From contig CAJNOI010000032.1 in the NCBI GenBank assembly GCA_905250115.1, positions 310,001 through 374,000 of the forward strand: a stretch of DNA of 64,000 bases. The letters run 5' to 3'. The position numbers and the translations under genes are program-made. This document shows, one piece after another, positions 47,785-60,580 of this stretch. Each line of letters opens with the position of its first letter. The first letter of the stretch is position 1. A model generated the notes under the pieces. It made no database searches. It saw nothing but the letters and a program-made list of their open reading frames with translations, and had not been told where the DNA came from. The DNA is from Adineta steineri (lineage: Eukaryota > Rotifera > Eurotatoria > Adinetida > Adinetidae).

Positions 47785-49354
47785 TTAAACCACAGTATAA
47801 TAACCATATGTTGCAATTCCACACATGCTATTTTTATTGCGAGCAATTTTAAAATAACCTTTTAAACCCCAATTTTCACCCCATGAATTTCGAACCACTA
47901 GAAGAAAAAAAAATAAAGCAATTTTCTTTTTATCTATTCAAATATGTAAGTACATACACCAATAATCTTTTCCATTTTCTGTGCCATATCCAACAATAGC
48001 AATAGCATGATCAACTTGTTTTGAACATGAAGGTATATCTAATATGTCTGATCCAGGACGTCCACTTTTTGATGGACCATAAAATTGTAAATCAGATGTT
48101 GTATGAATAGCTGCAGCTAATGGTCCATAAGTACTTAAAGCTTGTCTCATTCCTTCTTCATCACCATTGTTTGTCTTTCCATAGCCAGTTATAGCTCCAA
48201 CTTTTGAAGATTTTAACTTACAAGATGTTTTAGCATTTGCATACGGATAAGATCTATCAGATTCAAGACCACCACGTTCTTTTATATAATTAAATGTTTG
48301 CCCTAAAGTACCACCTGAACAGCCACTACTTGGCGAACAATCAACCAATTGTTGTTTGGATAATTTAATATCTTCGTTCTTTTTAAATTTGAATGTACCT
48401 TCAATAGCGGATGTAACAGCAAATGCATAACATGATCTTTTTGTAAAAAATAAAGGCAAAGTTATTTTATTTAAAAATTCGAAATTAAAACTTACCCACA
48501 ACGACCTTGATTTTCTATTGGTTGCATATATTCTCGATAATCAACAGCTCCTTTACTTAAACGGCTTGTTGCTCGTGTAGTAGGATTTATTCGTGAACTT
48601 GGCCGGTTAAATACTCCTGATGAATAAGATCCTCCTGATGGAAAAGATCCTCCTGATGAAGATCCTGAACCGCTTGGTCGGTTTTTTCCCGGGTTTAATT
48701 GTTTATCAATTTCTTCTTTTATTTTCTGTTTAATTTTCTTTCCAATTTTCTTCTTCATTTTCTTTCCAAAGCTTTCTTCTCCAGTACTACTACTGTCTGA
48801 TTTGTCTTTGCTGGAACCAAATACAAATCGTCGAGCACGAGCATGTACTTCTGCTGGTGCATTTTCTTCTTGAGCATCGGAATTCAATCCAGTTAATTTT
48901 GCACGGAATTCTTCCAAATTCATATCACCATATTGATTTAATTGTAAATTAAATGATTTTAAACCTTTCTCATAATTCGTATTTGCTTGAATAATTAATT
49001 TTAAATTATCAATAAATTTTCCTAGACGTTCTTTTTCTTCGTCAGCTGTAGTATAATTTTTATGATAATATTTTTTATATATTTTCCATAATTTTATTGC
49101 AACTTTGCTATCTTTTAAAACATCTAATTTATTTTGTAATTTTTTTGAAGCTTTAGCCATCATTTTATGCATTGTTTCATCAATATACTAAAATTTTTGA
49201 GAAAAAGAAACATGATTTGTTTGTTTTTACATAGAGTTTCATTATATTTTCTTCTTACTTCTTGTATTGACCGACCATTTGTGAACATAGCATCTTGAGT
49301 TTGTATAATACAACAGAATACAATAAGACCAAAGAGAAGTATTCGTAACATCAT
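47785..49354 (-). CDS. Cathepsin L-like cysteine protease with basic insert
   Basis: Papain-family (C1A) protease of 459 residues from exons 49259-49354, 48496-49187, 47958-48436 and 47785-47897. A signal peptide ([16 protein letters not shown]) precedes an I29-type propeptide with an ERFNIN-like series ([15 protein letters not shown]) and YGDMNLEEF. The mature part has NQGRCGSCYAFA (oxyanion Gln and catalytic Cys, with Tyr in place of the usual Trp), [24 protein letters not shown] (catalytic His) and [16 protein letters not shown] (catalytic Asn). All catalytic residues are present. Between propeptide and mature enzyme there is an unusual insert of about 90 residues that is Lys-rich ([18 protein letters not shown]) and then Gly/Ser-rich. 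Likely a secreted or lysosomal digestive or regulatory protease. Confidence 0.9.
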
Positions 49355-52300
49355 ACGAAAAACACGATACAATCAATTCAAGCGAATAATGATTAAAATT
49401 TTCATTTATATATTTCATTTTATTACTTGTCTTATCGCAACATATCCGCTTTCATCGGAAAAGAAATGTTATCTATCTAAACGGCTCATTTTCTGTTTAC
49501 GTTTATTTAATATTTTAAGTTGATGTCAGATTGTATGAGTCGTTTTCTTTTGTTTAGTGTTATCTTCAATGACCTAGTTCGTAACAAACGAACGAACGGT
49601 GCTGAACATTGTTGATAGACAATTTATTTGTATATATATAAATGATAAGATATTTATTGATATCATTTTATTTGCAACTTTGCAATCTAGATAAAGCTAA
49701 AGAATTTTTAACTCGTCTTTTTTGCTTCAAAGTGTGAAATACAATGCCATCATTTTACATATAAGCTTATTTATAGAAATCACATTCATTCTGTCTAATC
49801 AAAACATCAAATTATTATTTCTTTTATACCATATATTTTGTCCTTGAATGAAACATTTCTTTGACTGAGTATATATCATCGATTTGAGTTATTTACCAAT
49901 ATTTTCGAATAAAATTAATACTACGTTAAATCAGCAATAATTTTAAATTTAATAAAAGCATTTGAAATCAACAAAAAATATACTACTAAGAATTTTTTTA
50001 ATTGTTCTTTTTTATTTATCAATAGAAAAAACACATACACACACACATCCTTAGTAAGAAAAACAACTTGATATTCGTTATAATATCTTATTCTAATGAT
50101 GTCTTCTATAAACAACGTCATTTGAGTAAACATTTATAACCAATAAAGATAGAAATATATGTATACGTATATTATTGATTGCCTCTTAGATTTTCCAATT
50201 ATCACTATGATATAAGCAAAATAGAACTATTTAACTGTGTAAATATTACAAAAAAATATTATCTTTTGTATAATAAATTAGATGTCGTTGTCGTTTTCTA
50301 AAAATAAAAATAAATATAATCGTCGTATAATCTTCTCAGATCCATACACGGCTAAACTGTCAGATAAAAGTTGATATCCATTTATGACTGATCAGTTAGC
50401 CATGTGACGATCGATGGAAGTAATATTATTTTTTTTAAGAAGAATAGTTGCGACTATATATTTATATAGGTATATATATGTATACATATTTACACTCACC
50501 TGATCGACTGAGCATCGCCGAAAACTGTTTTTTTTTCGTGCAAGGAGACTACCGTCGCCTATCGGGAATATAATCGTAATGACAATACAAATAGACGCGC
50601 GCGACAAAGGCAACGACTCCTATGCTTCTCGCTCTCTTTCTCTCTCTCCCTGCTTTTTTCGTCTATTGAGATATCTTACGACTATACTCGCCTTTGCAAA
50701 GCATGGAGGCCGTGGCCTTCGAGTTTCTTTCTTCTTCCCTTTCTTTCCTTGGTTGTAATTGCTTTCGCATCTTACGCTACTGCTTCTTACTTACGCGTAA
50801 ATACTAAGGTGGTGACAAACATACGAAAAAAAGTAACACAAAGACACTTCATAGTTATTCGTTGTTTTTTTCTCTAACCATTCCTCTCTTTCTTTTCTCT
50901 TATTTTTTTGCTTATTGCCTCTTTCTACGGTTTATATTTTTCATAAAAAAAAGAGTAAAAACATGAATATAGACAATAGTTACTCGATACTCCTACATAG
51001 ATGATGTTCAAAAAAAGCTATTGATATTAATCGAAAGAAGTAGAAGAAAGAACAAAAGACAAATACGAAATAATCTTTGTATAAGATACTCGAACAGCTG
51101 ATCTTACGTTGGCTACCATCACTACTAACAAACATTCAAATATATACACATATAAAGAAGAAAAAAAAAGAGAAAGAGAAGAATATGTTCTTAAAACGAA
51201 ATGCGTGTGCACACACATAGACACACAGTGTTTGTACCACCCGCTTACGGCGTTTGCTCTTTTTCTCGATTTTTTTCTCTTCGGTTTTTTTTACGTATGC
51301 ATATTCGTGTGCACGACTTAGACTAATGCAATCATTTCTCTCTGTCTCTTTTCTTTTCGTGCCTTTATGCTCTCTGCTTCTTTCTCTCTCATACACATAC
51401 ACATAGACTTGATGTGTGCATGTGTATGCGTGTCCTAATTTCGTTTTTTGTCGTCTCATTTCTCTCACTCATTGCGCACAATGATGGCGACACTCGAATT
51501 GAGGGACGAAATCTTACTAAAAAGAAGGAAAAATGCACATGCATACACGTAATCGTACACAACACTAGACAGAAAGCCTTCTAGGTTCTCTATGTTTTTT
51601 CTACGCTCTCTCTCTCTCATTCTCGTTCTCCTTTTTTTTATTCAAGGCCATAATACAGATAGAAGTTACTCAATAAATCGAATAGTTTATATTCAAATAT
51701 ATTCAATATAAAATAAAAAATATGCAATAAAAATCATATGTCTCAGACAAGAAAGAACAATGAAACTACCTCACTACTTTGTTTTACAAAAGAAATGAAA
51801 AAAGCTATATTGAAATCAATCACAATTGATTCTTTCGTATTACCTCGTAGTAATCGCTAATAATATCCAGGAAAAAAACGCATGCATATGAAGCTTTTTC
51901 TCTCTAATCATCTGTCAATATGCGAATAGATCAATAATCGACATCAACTTGATTTATTGTTGCTTCAATCTTACCACCATATTGTTGCCCATAGAATAGA
52001 TCATATCGATAGTCAGACAAAGTATATAAAGAAGAAGAAGAAAAAAAGAAAGCAACAGTTGTCGCTTTGTCGTATCGAACATTCATTGTTAATCAGAGAA
52101 GTGCTACTGATCATCTAAATGATGATTACGCATCCAAGGTATATGATGTAACTAGAAAAAGAAGAAGAAGAAAAAGAAGCGATTGTACAAAAGACAAAAT
52201 GACATTTCCATTAACGAGTGCATACAACAGCCTTGTTACTTGTTCATCTTACCATCTAACAACATATATAGACAACAGATATGGACAGTTGTGACATGCA

Positions 52301-54294
52301 GACATTTATTTTTAGAACGAGGATTTTCTTTGATGAATGTCTATTTCCTTGCCTATATTCTTAATCGAATTGCTTATGTATGTATACATATATTATCCAT
52401 CGTTCATAGAAAATAGATATATCTACACCTTATCTCATAATCATACACATCATTGTCAACTGTTAAGGAGAGCTGACAATGGAGATATATATATATACTC
52501 ATATCAACACTGTTTTTTCTATTGCACATTTGTTAAGTAATGAGGAAATTCTGGAATAACGGACAAAATAATTTTTAGAATTGCAATAAGAAAAACGCAG
52601 GATTTTTCTAGATATTATATTGTCTTTCTATTGTTGAAAAGAATCGTAACAAAAAACAAAAGTGATTCATGAATTTTGATAAATATTTCATAGAGATGCA
52701 TACTTGATGCAATTTGCCGGGTGGATGATAATCGTTTCGTCACGCTATGCTTTTACCCTCTTTAATCAACGTGTGTATATGTCGATGTATGCCCATCCCT
52801 CGTTTGTAGACCTATTCGCTATGCAATAATCGAGGTTCTTTTTTCATTCGATAGTCTTTTTATAGTTAACCAATAAAATTATTAAATATATCTTTATTAC
52901 GAAATACATTGTCTACTTTTGATAATATTTACAATAGAATCATATCTGTCTCCATTATTTAATTAAATCTTCTCGTTTTACACTTATAGAAACTGACTAG
53001 ATTTGATACATAAACAAGAGAGATGAGAAAATCTCGTTTTATATTGTATCTGAATACTTTTACAACAATAATCAATCATTTTATCACATCTATATTCTAT
53101 CGATGTTATTTAATCAATATGTAACAGAGTCCATCCGTTATATTGCCATAAAAAGAAAAATCAATCTCTTTTACACTTTTTTCGTTTGTTTGTTTATTTT
53201 ATGCATCATCAATCTTTAATCGCCATCAGTTTTCATCTATGATTATATGATATAAAGAATTCATCAATACGTACAACATATTCGAACTTCTAAAAGGATA
53301 TATTGAATCATTAGAAATAGTTTGTATGACGTCAGATTTATAACGAAAAACGAGACTAAATGTAAAAATAAACGCTGATAGCACAAATGTATTTGTATTA
53401 TGACACCAAATTCTTTGTCTATGATAGTACTAGATGTACTATCAATGGAGAAAAAAGAAAGAAACGAAGCACATCTGCTACCAAAACAAAAGCGGCTATT
53501 ATCATATTCGAAAAAGAATTGAATCTAAATTTATAATGTTATAACATAAAAATACACGATAAATATCAATATGTTTAAAAAAAACTATACATGAAAAAGA
53601 ATTCGAGACAAATTTGAATGAGTAAAGATGCATTTCATAGCTTTAAGAAATATATTTTAAATATTCCTCTATAACAAACCGTCTAGTATTTGCTATGATA
53701 GTACATGACGACATCTCAAGTATGTTGGTTTTAATGGTTTACGTTGAAGAATGGCATAAATTCGAATTATTTCAATGTACGAAATTTATCTTTATCTTGA
53801 TCTATAATGATTATAAGTATCCTTTCTATCAGTCGAGTGATTTACACTTTTATTGCATGATTAAAATTATATAAGAATATTTTTCAGCAATGTAACATGA
53901 AATGACTTATTTGGCCGGTCAATGTCATTTTGTAGACATTGAACAAAAGCGAAATCACTCTTTGTCATCATATGTTCAAAATTTTAAGAATCGAATAAAA
54001 ACATCTGATTTGATTATTTACTTGTAAATAAAAGAAATCTTATTTATAATTATATTTCTTATTGCCGCTTTTCTCATTTTCTTTGCTTCCTATTCTTCCA
54101 TTAAAATGTAAACTAATTCTAACCTCTGACCCATTCAAATCATTCGTTCATTTCTTTCTACCTAACGAAAAGAAAATATTTCTCTTTGAACGAATTTAAC
54201 TGGACAAACATATGAACGTTCATTCTGTCACAAGGTGAACGTCTAGTTGAACATATATTCTCGTTTTCTTCATTGACATATACACAAACGAAGA
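49355..54294. other. 4.9-kb region without recognisable genes
   Basis: No spliceable coding series was found on either strand. The part 50600-51650 is full of CT/GA and TG microsatellite-like runs; the rest is plain AT-rich sequence. It may hold distal promoters of the flanking divergent genes. Confidence 0.4.
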
Positions 54295-55134
54295 ATGATT
54301 CGTATATTATTAACTGTTTATTTATTATGTTTTATTGAAATTCATGCAATACGTCGTCGTTGTATAAATAGTGGTGTGTTATTTTCCGATCAAATTGCTC
54401 GTTCACCACTTATTGTGTATGGTGAATCTTTAGCAAAAAATATTTATGTTGAAAGTGATACGGAATCACTTTTTAATGTTACATTTCGTATTGATTGTAT
54501 TCTAAAAGGACAAATTATTGAAAGTCAAATAAAAATAACTGATGCAGGTAGAAGAAAATAAAATTTATTTTATCTAATATATATTTATGATTGATTATTA
54601 TCTTTAAGGTATAAAAGCAGGTCATATGGCTTGTCAATGGCTTGATCCAGGACAATATTATGTTGTTTTTCTTGAAAAATGGGGAACAAATCCAAATGAA
54701 TATCGTCCACTTGATTTTCAAGAACATATTGGTGATAATACAACATATGAATTATTAACAAAAACATGTCATTTAACAAAGAATTTACCATTACATTCAA
54801 CTACAAATAATTGTCCAAATGTATCATTTTCCGGATTTTGTCCTCGTAAGTTTAGACAAAATTGTTTATTTTTTTAAATTTATTATTTTGATTAGATGAT
54901 AGCAATGATATAATTGTAATACCGAAACAAGGCTGGGCTGATACTATAAATACGAATGCAAGATCATCATATTTCGATCATGGTAGTTTATTTCAACTTC
55001 AATCAAATGTTACCGTACCAAGAGATCCAATCATGTCACAAACAAGATATATTTCAAATAATTCTGCACGTTCAGCAATAATATCTGAAATTTTATTCGC
55101 TATTGGTATCTTTTTTATGATATTAGGTTATTGA
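54295..55134 (+). CDS. Secreted NTR/TIMP-like protein with C-terminal hydrophobic anchor
   Basis: 242 residues from exons 54295-54547, 54609-54845 and 54896-55134. A signal peptide (RILLTVYLLCFIEIHA) is followed by a Cys-containing domain. Its strands, FNVTFRIDCILKG, IKITDAGIKAGHMACQWLDPG and YYVVFLEKW, resemble netrin-like/TIMP-type OB folds found in secreted proteins. Potential N-glycosylation sites include NVT, NTT and NVS. The last 20 residues are hydrophobic (SEILFAIGIFFMILGY), fitting a GPI or tail anchor. The family call rests on pattern only, and no orthologue is named. An AATAAA lies about 120 bases downstream. Confidence 0.6.
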
Positions 55135-56545
55135 AATTGTATCTATTCTTATTAGTTTCTTCTTAGCTTCTGTATTCAATAAACATATATCTGTTAATCA
55201 CGCTTTGACAAAGTTTTCAATTAGATTTTGTAATCTATGATAGATGTAAAGAAATAAAATCTATGAATATCTATTAGTATTTTATTTAATTATATCATAT
55301 GCTATTAATCTGTTTGATGTCTATCATGAGTCTGTTATATTTTTATTGAGTATAAAGAAAAATCTATTTGAATTGATCTGAATTAAGTATGCATGAAATT
55401 AAATTTCATTAGCTATATGATTCTCTATGACTATAAAAGTGCAATTTCTTTTTAGCCAAAACTATGGCCTTTGTACAGATTCTTGTAATTAGATATGTAT
55501 TCAAATTCGAGATTGTGATGAGAATATAATAATCCATCAGAAATAGATCAATTAAATAATTCAGTTTTGATACATGCCTGTTTATTGTTGACTATTTGAA
55601 GATAACAATAGAGATCTATTAATTATTGAGACAATAAATTCAACTCGAATTAAACTAAAGAATATATGTTTGGCTACCGATCAAGCGTCGATTCATTCCT
55701 TATAATTTTATCTTCATCTTGATGAAAGAGCAAAGAAAATGTATGTAGAATATTACACTTCTCTGATCTTTCTTTGCGCATTGAGGCGAATGAACAACAT
55801 TATTACAAAAGCGTCTAAACATATCGTATGAGAATTATATCCAACGGGAAAGAGACATAATACACCAACTTTTTTTTACGATTTCCCTGAGAAGATGTTC
55901 GTCACGACTTCCCGACATATAAAAACATACAAAATCTTCGGAATGACAGAGATTTAAAACAAGCAGAGTGTTAGAGTCGGTGTGGGTGTGGGTGTATATG
56001 TCATTCTTCTCTCATAGTACACATCCACAGACATACCATCACCCGATTTCTTGAAAATAGTTTACATACTGTTCAGCATTTCGTTCCGATTTATTTGTAT
56101 TTTGTTAAGCTATGGCCCCCCTGACCAACATGTTATATAGACTCCCGGTAAAAAAAAGTCGAATCCAAACATTTAGACAAATTACCAGATGTTCGGGACA
56201 CCTAGTACGTTTTGTCTTTGTCCCTATTCAACACTACTCAACTATTATTTCAATTTTTACTTTTGATCAAGATTCAGACTCGGATTTCTTTTTTCAGGTA
56301 TGCGAAGCGGAACTGAAGGTAGGCGCCGCCCATTCGCTAGATAAAACACTTGAATAATGATTTAGTTCTGAACTCAATTGATTTGAATTAAAGAGAGAAT
56401 ATTTTTGTATATCAACAATTATCTTCTTTTTTTTTTCTTATGTTATTTTTTAATCGTAAACAATAGACACACAAACATTGCTGATAGAGAAGAAAACGAA
56501 ACGGTAGATGACAATGATGTTATGTGTGTTAACAATTGATTGAAC
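55135..56545. other. Intergenic with one MITE
   Basis: AT-rich spacer between the converging NTR-like and RPLP1 genes. It contains the inverted MITE copy at 55846-56224 and, near 56330-56351, a fragment related to the 58-bp hAT element at 31237. Confidence 0.5.
55846..56224. mobile_element. MITE family copy 2 (inverted)
   Basis: 379 bp, the reverse complement of the copy at 38848-39230, running GGGAAAGAGAC to GTCTTTGTCCC. Flanks TATCCAAC (55838-55845) and TATTCAAC (56225-56232) agree at 7 of 8 bases. It contains GTGTGGGTGTGGGTGT near 55980. Confidence 0.85.
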
Positions 56546-56955
56546 TTAATCGAATAAACCGAAGCCCTAAAAACAAAAAAGGAAATAAGTATTCAAAAAA
56601 AAAATTTCAAATAAAAATAACATACCATATCATCACCTTCTTCATCGGATTCTTCTTTCTTCTTTTCTTCTTTCTTTGGTGCTTCTTTAGCGGCAGCACC
56701 TTTCTTATCACCACCAGCTGGAGCAGCGGCTTGTGCGGGTGCACCGGCGGCTGGAGCTGAACCAACATTTTTAATAAGATCTGTTACCTTAACACCTTCT
56801 AATGCACTAGCAAAGAGACCAGGCCAATATGGTTCAATTTCATAATTGGCAGCTTTTAATATTGATGCAATTTTGTCACCTTTAATATCAACATTATCAT
56901 CAGCTAAGATAAGTGCTGCATAAACACAGGCGAGTTCATCATTACTTAAGGCCAT
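56546..56955 (-). CDS. RPLP1: 60S acidic ribosomal protein P1
   Basis: Stalk protein of the large ribosomal subunit that recruits elongation factors, 116 residues. Exon 56626-56955 gives MALSNDELACVYAALILADD, an alpha-helical dimerisation domain, and the Ala/Gly/Pro hinge. It is followed by a Lys/Glu-rich stretch ending SDEEGDDM. A small exon, 56546-56566, supplies the invariant GFGLFD terminus. A TTTTTCAG acceptor-like site lies 42 bases upstream of the ATG, so a 5' UTR intron or spliced-leader site is likely, as is common for ribosomal protein genes. Length and ends agree with the family. Confidence 0.96.
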
Positions 56956-57106
56956 TATTTATTTTCTTTGTTGGTAAATTTAAAGAGGAAATTGATCTGA
57001 AAAACGAAAACATTTAAAAATTTATTTTAATAAAACATTTTATAAAATAAGTTTGAAAAAAATATATAAATTTATTGCATGACTGTATAATATAGAAAAA
57101 TACGGA

Positions 57107-60100
57107 TTATTCTTTTGTTTTTCGTAATGCTGGTGAAGGATTTGGATATTGTGTACCAGATCCTACATATGATGATGAACGAGATCGTGGCTGAGAAGAT
57201 TCATCATCATGTTGATTAGGATTTAATCTATTTCGCAAATGTAATAGTGTTGACGTACGATGTATTATATTATCCTATAGGAAAAATTATTTATTTTATT
57301 TTTTAACTTAGTTTTTATTTACCGATGTTGATTGATGATCAGACATATAACGACAATAATAATTGTTCCATAATTTAATATGTTCAGAAGAACAACTGAT
57401 TCGTAAAACTTGATCGAGTTTTTCATTATAAAGTTTATTTGTATAAATTTGATGATCTTCTAACATAGGTGTCCATGCAGACATTGTATATTCGGATATT
57501 TTCATATCAACACGTACTTTTTCGGAATTTAATAAAAATGTACCATATTGACATGAATATAAATACTCAGCTATTTTTAATAGAAATGTTTCATTAAACT
57601 CAAAAGCGGATTCAAACTAGAAAACAAACATAATAAATAATCTGATTTTATCTTCGCAAAAATTGATTTACCTGTTGTATTAACTGATATGTACAATCAA
57701 GAAATTGAAGAAAAACAGGTGATTGTTCGGATTCATTTTTATCACCATGACCAATACGCTATTATAAGAAATAAGAAACGAACATTCTTTAATATTCGAT
57801 GAACTTACTAAAAAAAATTTATGACCAAAACTAATCCATTCTTTTTCGATTAAAACCATAAAACCTTTGATTGTTCGATAATATGGATCGAGCATTAACA
57901 TTGATAATGAAGTAAGCTAATCAAAAATGAATTTAAAAAAAAATATTATATTTTAATAGGTATATTTTACTTGTGCTGTTCGATCCCATCCATCTGAACA
58001 ATGTACTAATACCGATCGTTTATCATTATGAATAAATGAAACTATTTGATTGACAGATGTTAAGATCGTCTGAAAAAAATCAAATATAAAAAAAAAATAT
58101 TAATTAATCTTGAGAACTGGAACGATGAGCACAAGGATACTCAAGCACACAAGCATCTGAGTGTGGGTTAGGGCGCTGGCCCGGAAAAAATGACATCGAT
58201 AAATTCATGTATCCGTGTTGATTCATATTTGCCTTGACTTTCTTTGTTTTCGGCGATATTATGGACCTGAATACTCATGTGCTCATCGTTCACTGACCCA
58301 TTAATCTTACTTGGATATGAGCTAACCAATTTGAATTAGCTGAATCATTAAACCAACTTTTATCTTCTTGTGATCCATGTCGTATAGCCGAATGTAATTT
58401 ATGTAAACTGTAAAAAAGAATTTTTCTTAATTATTAAGTATAATTTCGATTGCATTACCTTTCTCTCATAACATGAATATTTTGTATATTATGAAATTCA
58501 AGTTCACATTCCGAATAATCTTCATATCCACCACCGTTCGCTTTATTCGCTATAGCATTTACTTTTGGACGTGCATCAAGAATAAATAATTTTGAATTTT
58601 GATTTTTATTGGCATTCGCTATTTCATGTAGATAATCAATATCATCTTGATTTTTACGATTAAGACCAGTTAACGGTTGACTTGAACGAATTATTGTTGC
58701 ACAAGTTTCACGTGAATACCAACTAAGAACCTAATAGATAAATCTAGACTGAAATAATATAAGAAATTCTTTCATTTACTGGTAGACGATTTCGACTACG
58801 AAATGTTGCTACATTTTGTAATCTTAATAGATCAATACTAGATGGAACAACAAGAGTATTTGGATATGTATCACATAAAGAATAATTTTTATTTATTTCA
58901 GTATCGATTATCCAATTTGGATCACCGTTTTTTCCAAGACCCTAAAAGAAAACATTTATTCAAATGATAATAATCTAGAAAAAGATAATATACCATTCTT
59001 GTATAATCTTGTACTTTATTGTATATTTTCCATCCTATATCAGTTTCATTCGGACATATTTTCTTCTTATAATTCCAAGCAAAGAAAGACTAAATTGATA
59101 ATTAGATGAGGAAAAAATATGATTATTTTTCTTACACTAAAAAATTGTAACGGATTTCCAGTATCTGCTTTGGTAATAGAAAATGGAAAAATTAAACGAG
59201 TTAAATTGTCATATAAATTTCGTCGTTGATTTTGTTCTTTAGCACTACCGAAAAAAAATCGTCGAAGATCCTAAAATATCTTTTTGTTTTTTTAAAATAT
59301 ATTTTCGTTTTTACTTTGCAATCAACTTCAATACCATATGCAGCACCATCACTTATATTACTACGTGTTTGTCCACCAACTTTTTCTATCTGACTTATCA
59401 TACCGAGTGGTACATCAACAAGAATCTTCAATAAATACAGAAAAAAAAGAATTAATTAATAATAATCTTTTTATCATACTTGAAGGGGATCAGGTGATTT
59501 TGTAATAAATAGTAAACGATATTTAGTTACAATTAATTCACCACGTTGGAGGGTTTTTCGTTTATGACCATAAGTTACATCTAATAGAAATAAAGATTAA
59601 TTTCTTCAGTATAAATTTTTCTAATTTACCATCTCTTAATTTAACATCATCTTCTCCTGGAAGAAAATTAATTGGTAATAATAAATCACTTGTATAAGCA
59701 ACTGTTGGTTGTTGTTCTGGAATCGATAATGTTGTAATATGTTCTCGCCCAGGTGCATGACCACGTATAACACCCTAAAAAATATAATAAATAAACAAAT
59801 ACATAATACAACTACAATTACTAAATGAAATTATGGTACAAATTAGCTAAGAAAAATCAGCGAACGAGAATAATTTTATATAATTAAGTCTATAATACAC
59901 CTACAAAAGTTAATGGTAATATATCGAGTACCTATAATAAATGATGAATATGTAGGTTTTGAGTTTTAAAAATAAGTTAAAGATTTATTTTAAACGTACA
60001 GCTATGGCTGATGAAGCATTTTTGTATGGTGAAGCAGCATATTCATTCGAAGATGACATTGTTGAACCATCATCTTTAGCACCAAAACTCGTTTCACCAG

Positions 60101-60209
60101 CACCATGAGATGTTGGTTTTGAATGAATTATTTTTGGAATTGGATTTAATGAAATATTATCATGACTATTTGAACGTGGCAATTTATTACGATCAGCATC
60201 GCGAGACAT
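57107..60209 (-). CDS. Myotubularin-family phosphoinositide phosphatase (MTM1/MTMR1/MTMR2 type)
   Basis: 3-phosphatase acting on PI3P and PI(3,5)P2 in endosomal trafficking, about 703 residues. Exons run from 60000-60209 (ATG at 60207-60209) through a probable 27-nt microexon at 59905-59931. They continue at 59630-59774, 59480-59580, 59315-59425, 59136-59270, 58994-59089, 58780-58941, 58459-58730, 58311-58407, 57971-58069, 57809-57916, 57672-57758, 57323-57616 and 57107-57274. The PH-GRAM domain ([20 protein letters not shown]) is followed by SFFAWNY and the phosphatase block [31 protein letters not shown] and NIHVMRE. The active site [11 protein letters not shown] keeps the CX5R loop, so it is catalytic rather than a dead paralogue. 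[29 protein letters not shown] and AFEFNETFL complete the fold. The tail is Ser/Arg-rich with no FYVE domain. Confidence 0.93.
58112..58299. mobile_element. MITE with 9-bp target duplication in myotubularin intron
   Basis: 188 bp flanked by perfect direct repeats ATTAATCTT at 58103-58111 and 58300-58308. Subterminal inverted pair GAACGATGAGCAC and GTGCTCATCGTTC. It stretches an intron that would otherwise be about 50 bases. Confidence 0.7.
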
Positions 60210-60580
60210 ATCGCGATGTTGTTGTTTATTTTTTTAAAATATATGTATATAGTTAAAAAGATCGACGATGGTTAAGATTAGAAATATAAGTGAAAATAAA
60301 TAGGTGTAATATATGGAGAGAAAAATGATTGGAAATAGATGATGAATTATTAAGAAGATTTCTTAATGAAAATCTAGGGAATATTATTAGATTTTCTGTA
60401 ATTAATATTATATTAAATTTTAGAAAATATTAAAAAAAATTATAGAAATTTTGTTATTGAAATTTATTTTTTTTTAAAGATGTCACTGATAAACAGACGA
60501 AAATATACAAATCGATTTTAATGATAGAAAATTTGTTTTGATGTCAAAGTTTTGTAATGAGAATGTAGATTTGTATTTAA
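60210..60580. other. Spacer between myotubularin start and downstream minus-strand gene end
   Basis: AT-rich; probable 5' leader of the myotubularin gene and 3' UTR of the next gene. No other signal. Confidence 0.4.

Noticed and set aside
51027-51468. Several overlapping ORFs in the CT/TG-rich stretch
   Set aside because: Low-complexity translations on both strands with no conserved sequence.
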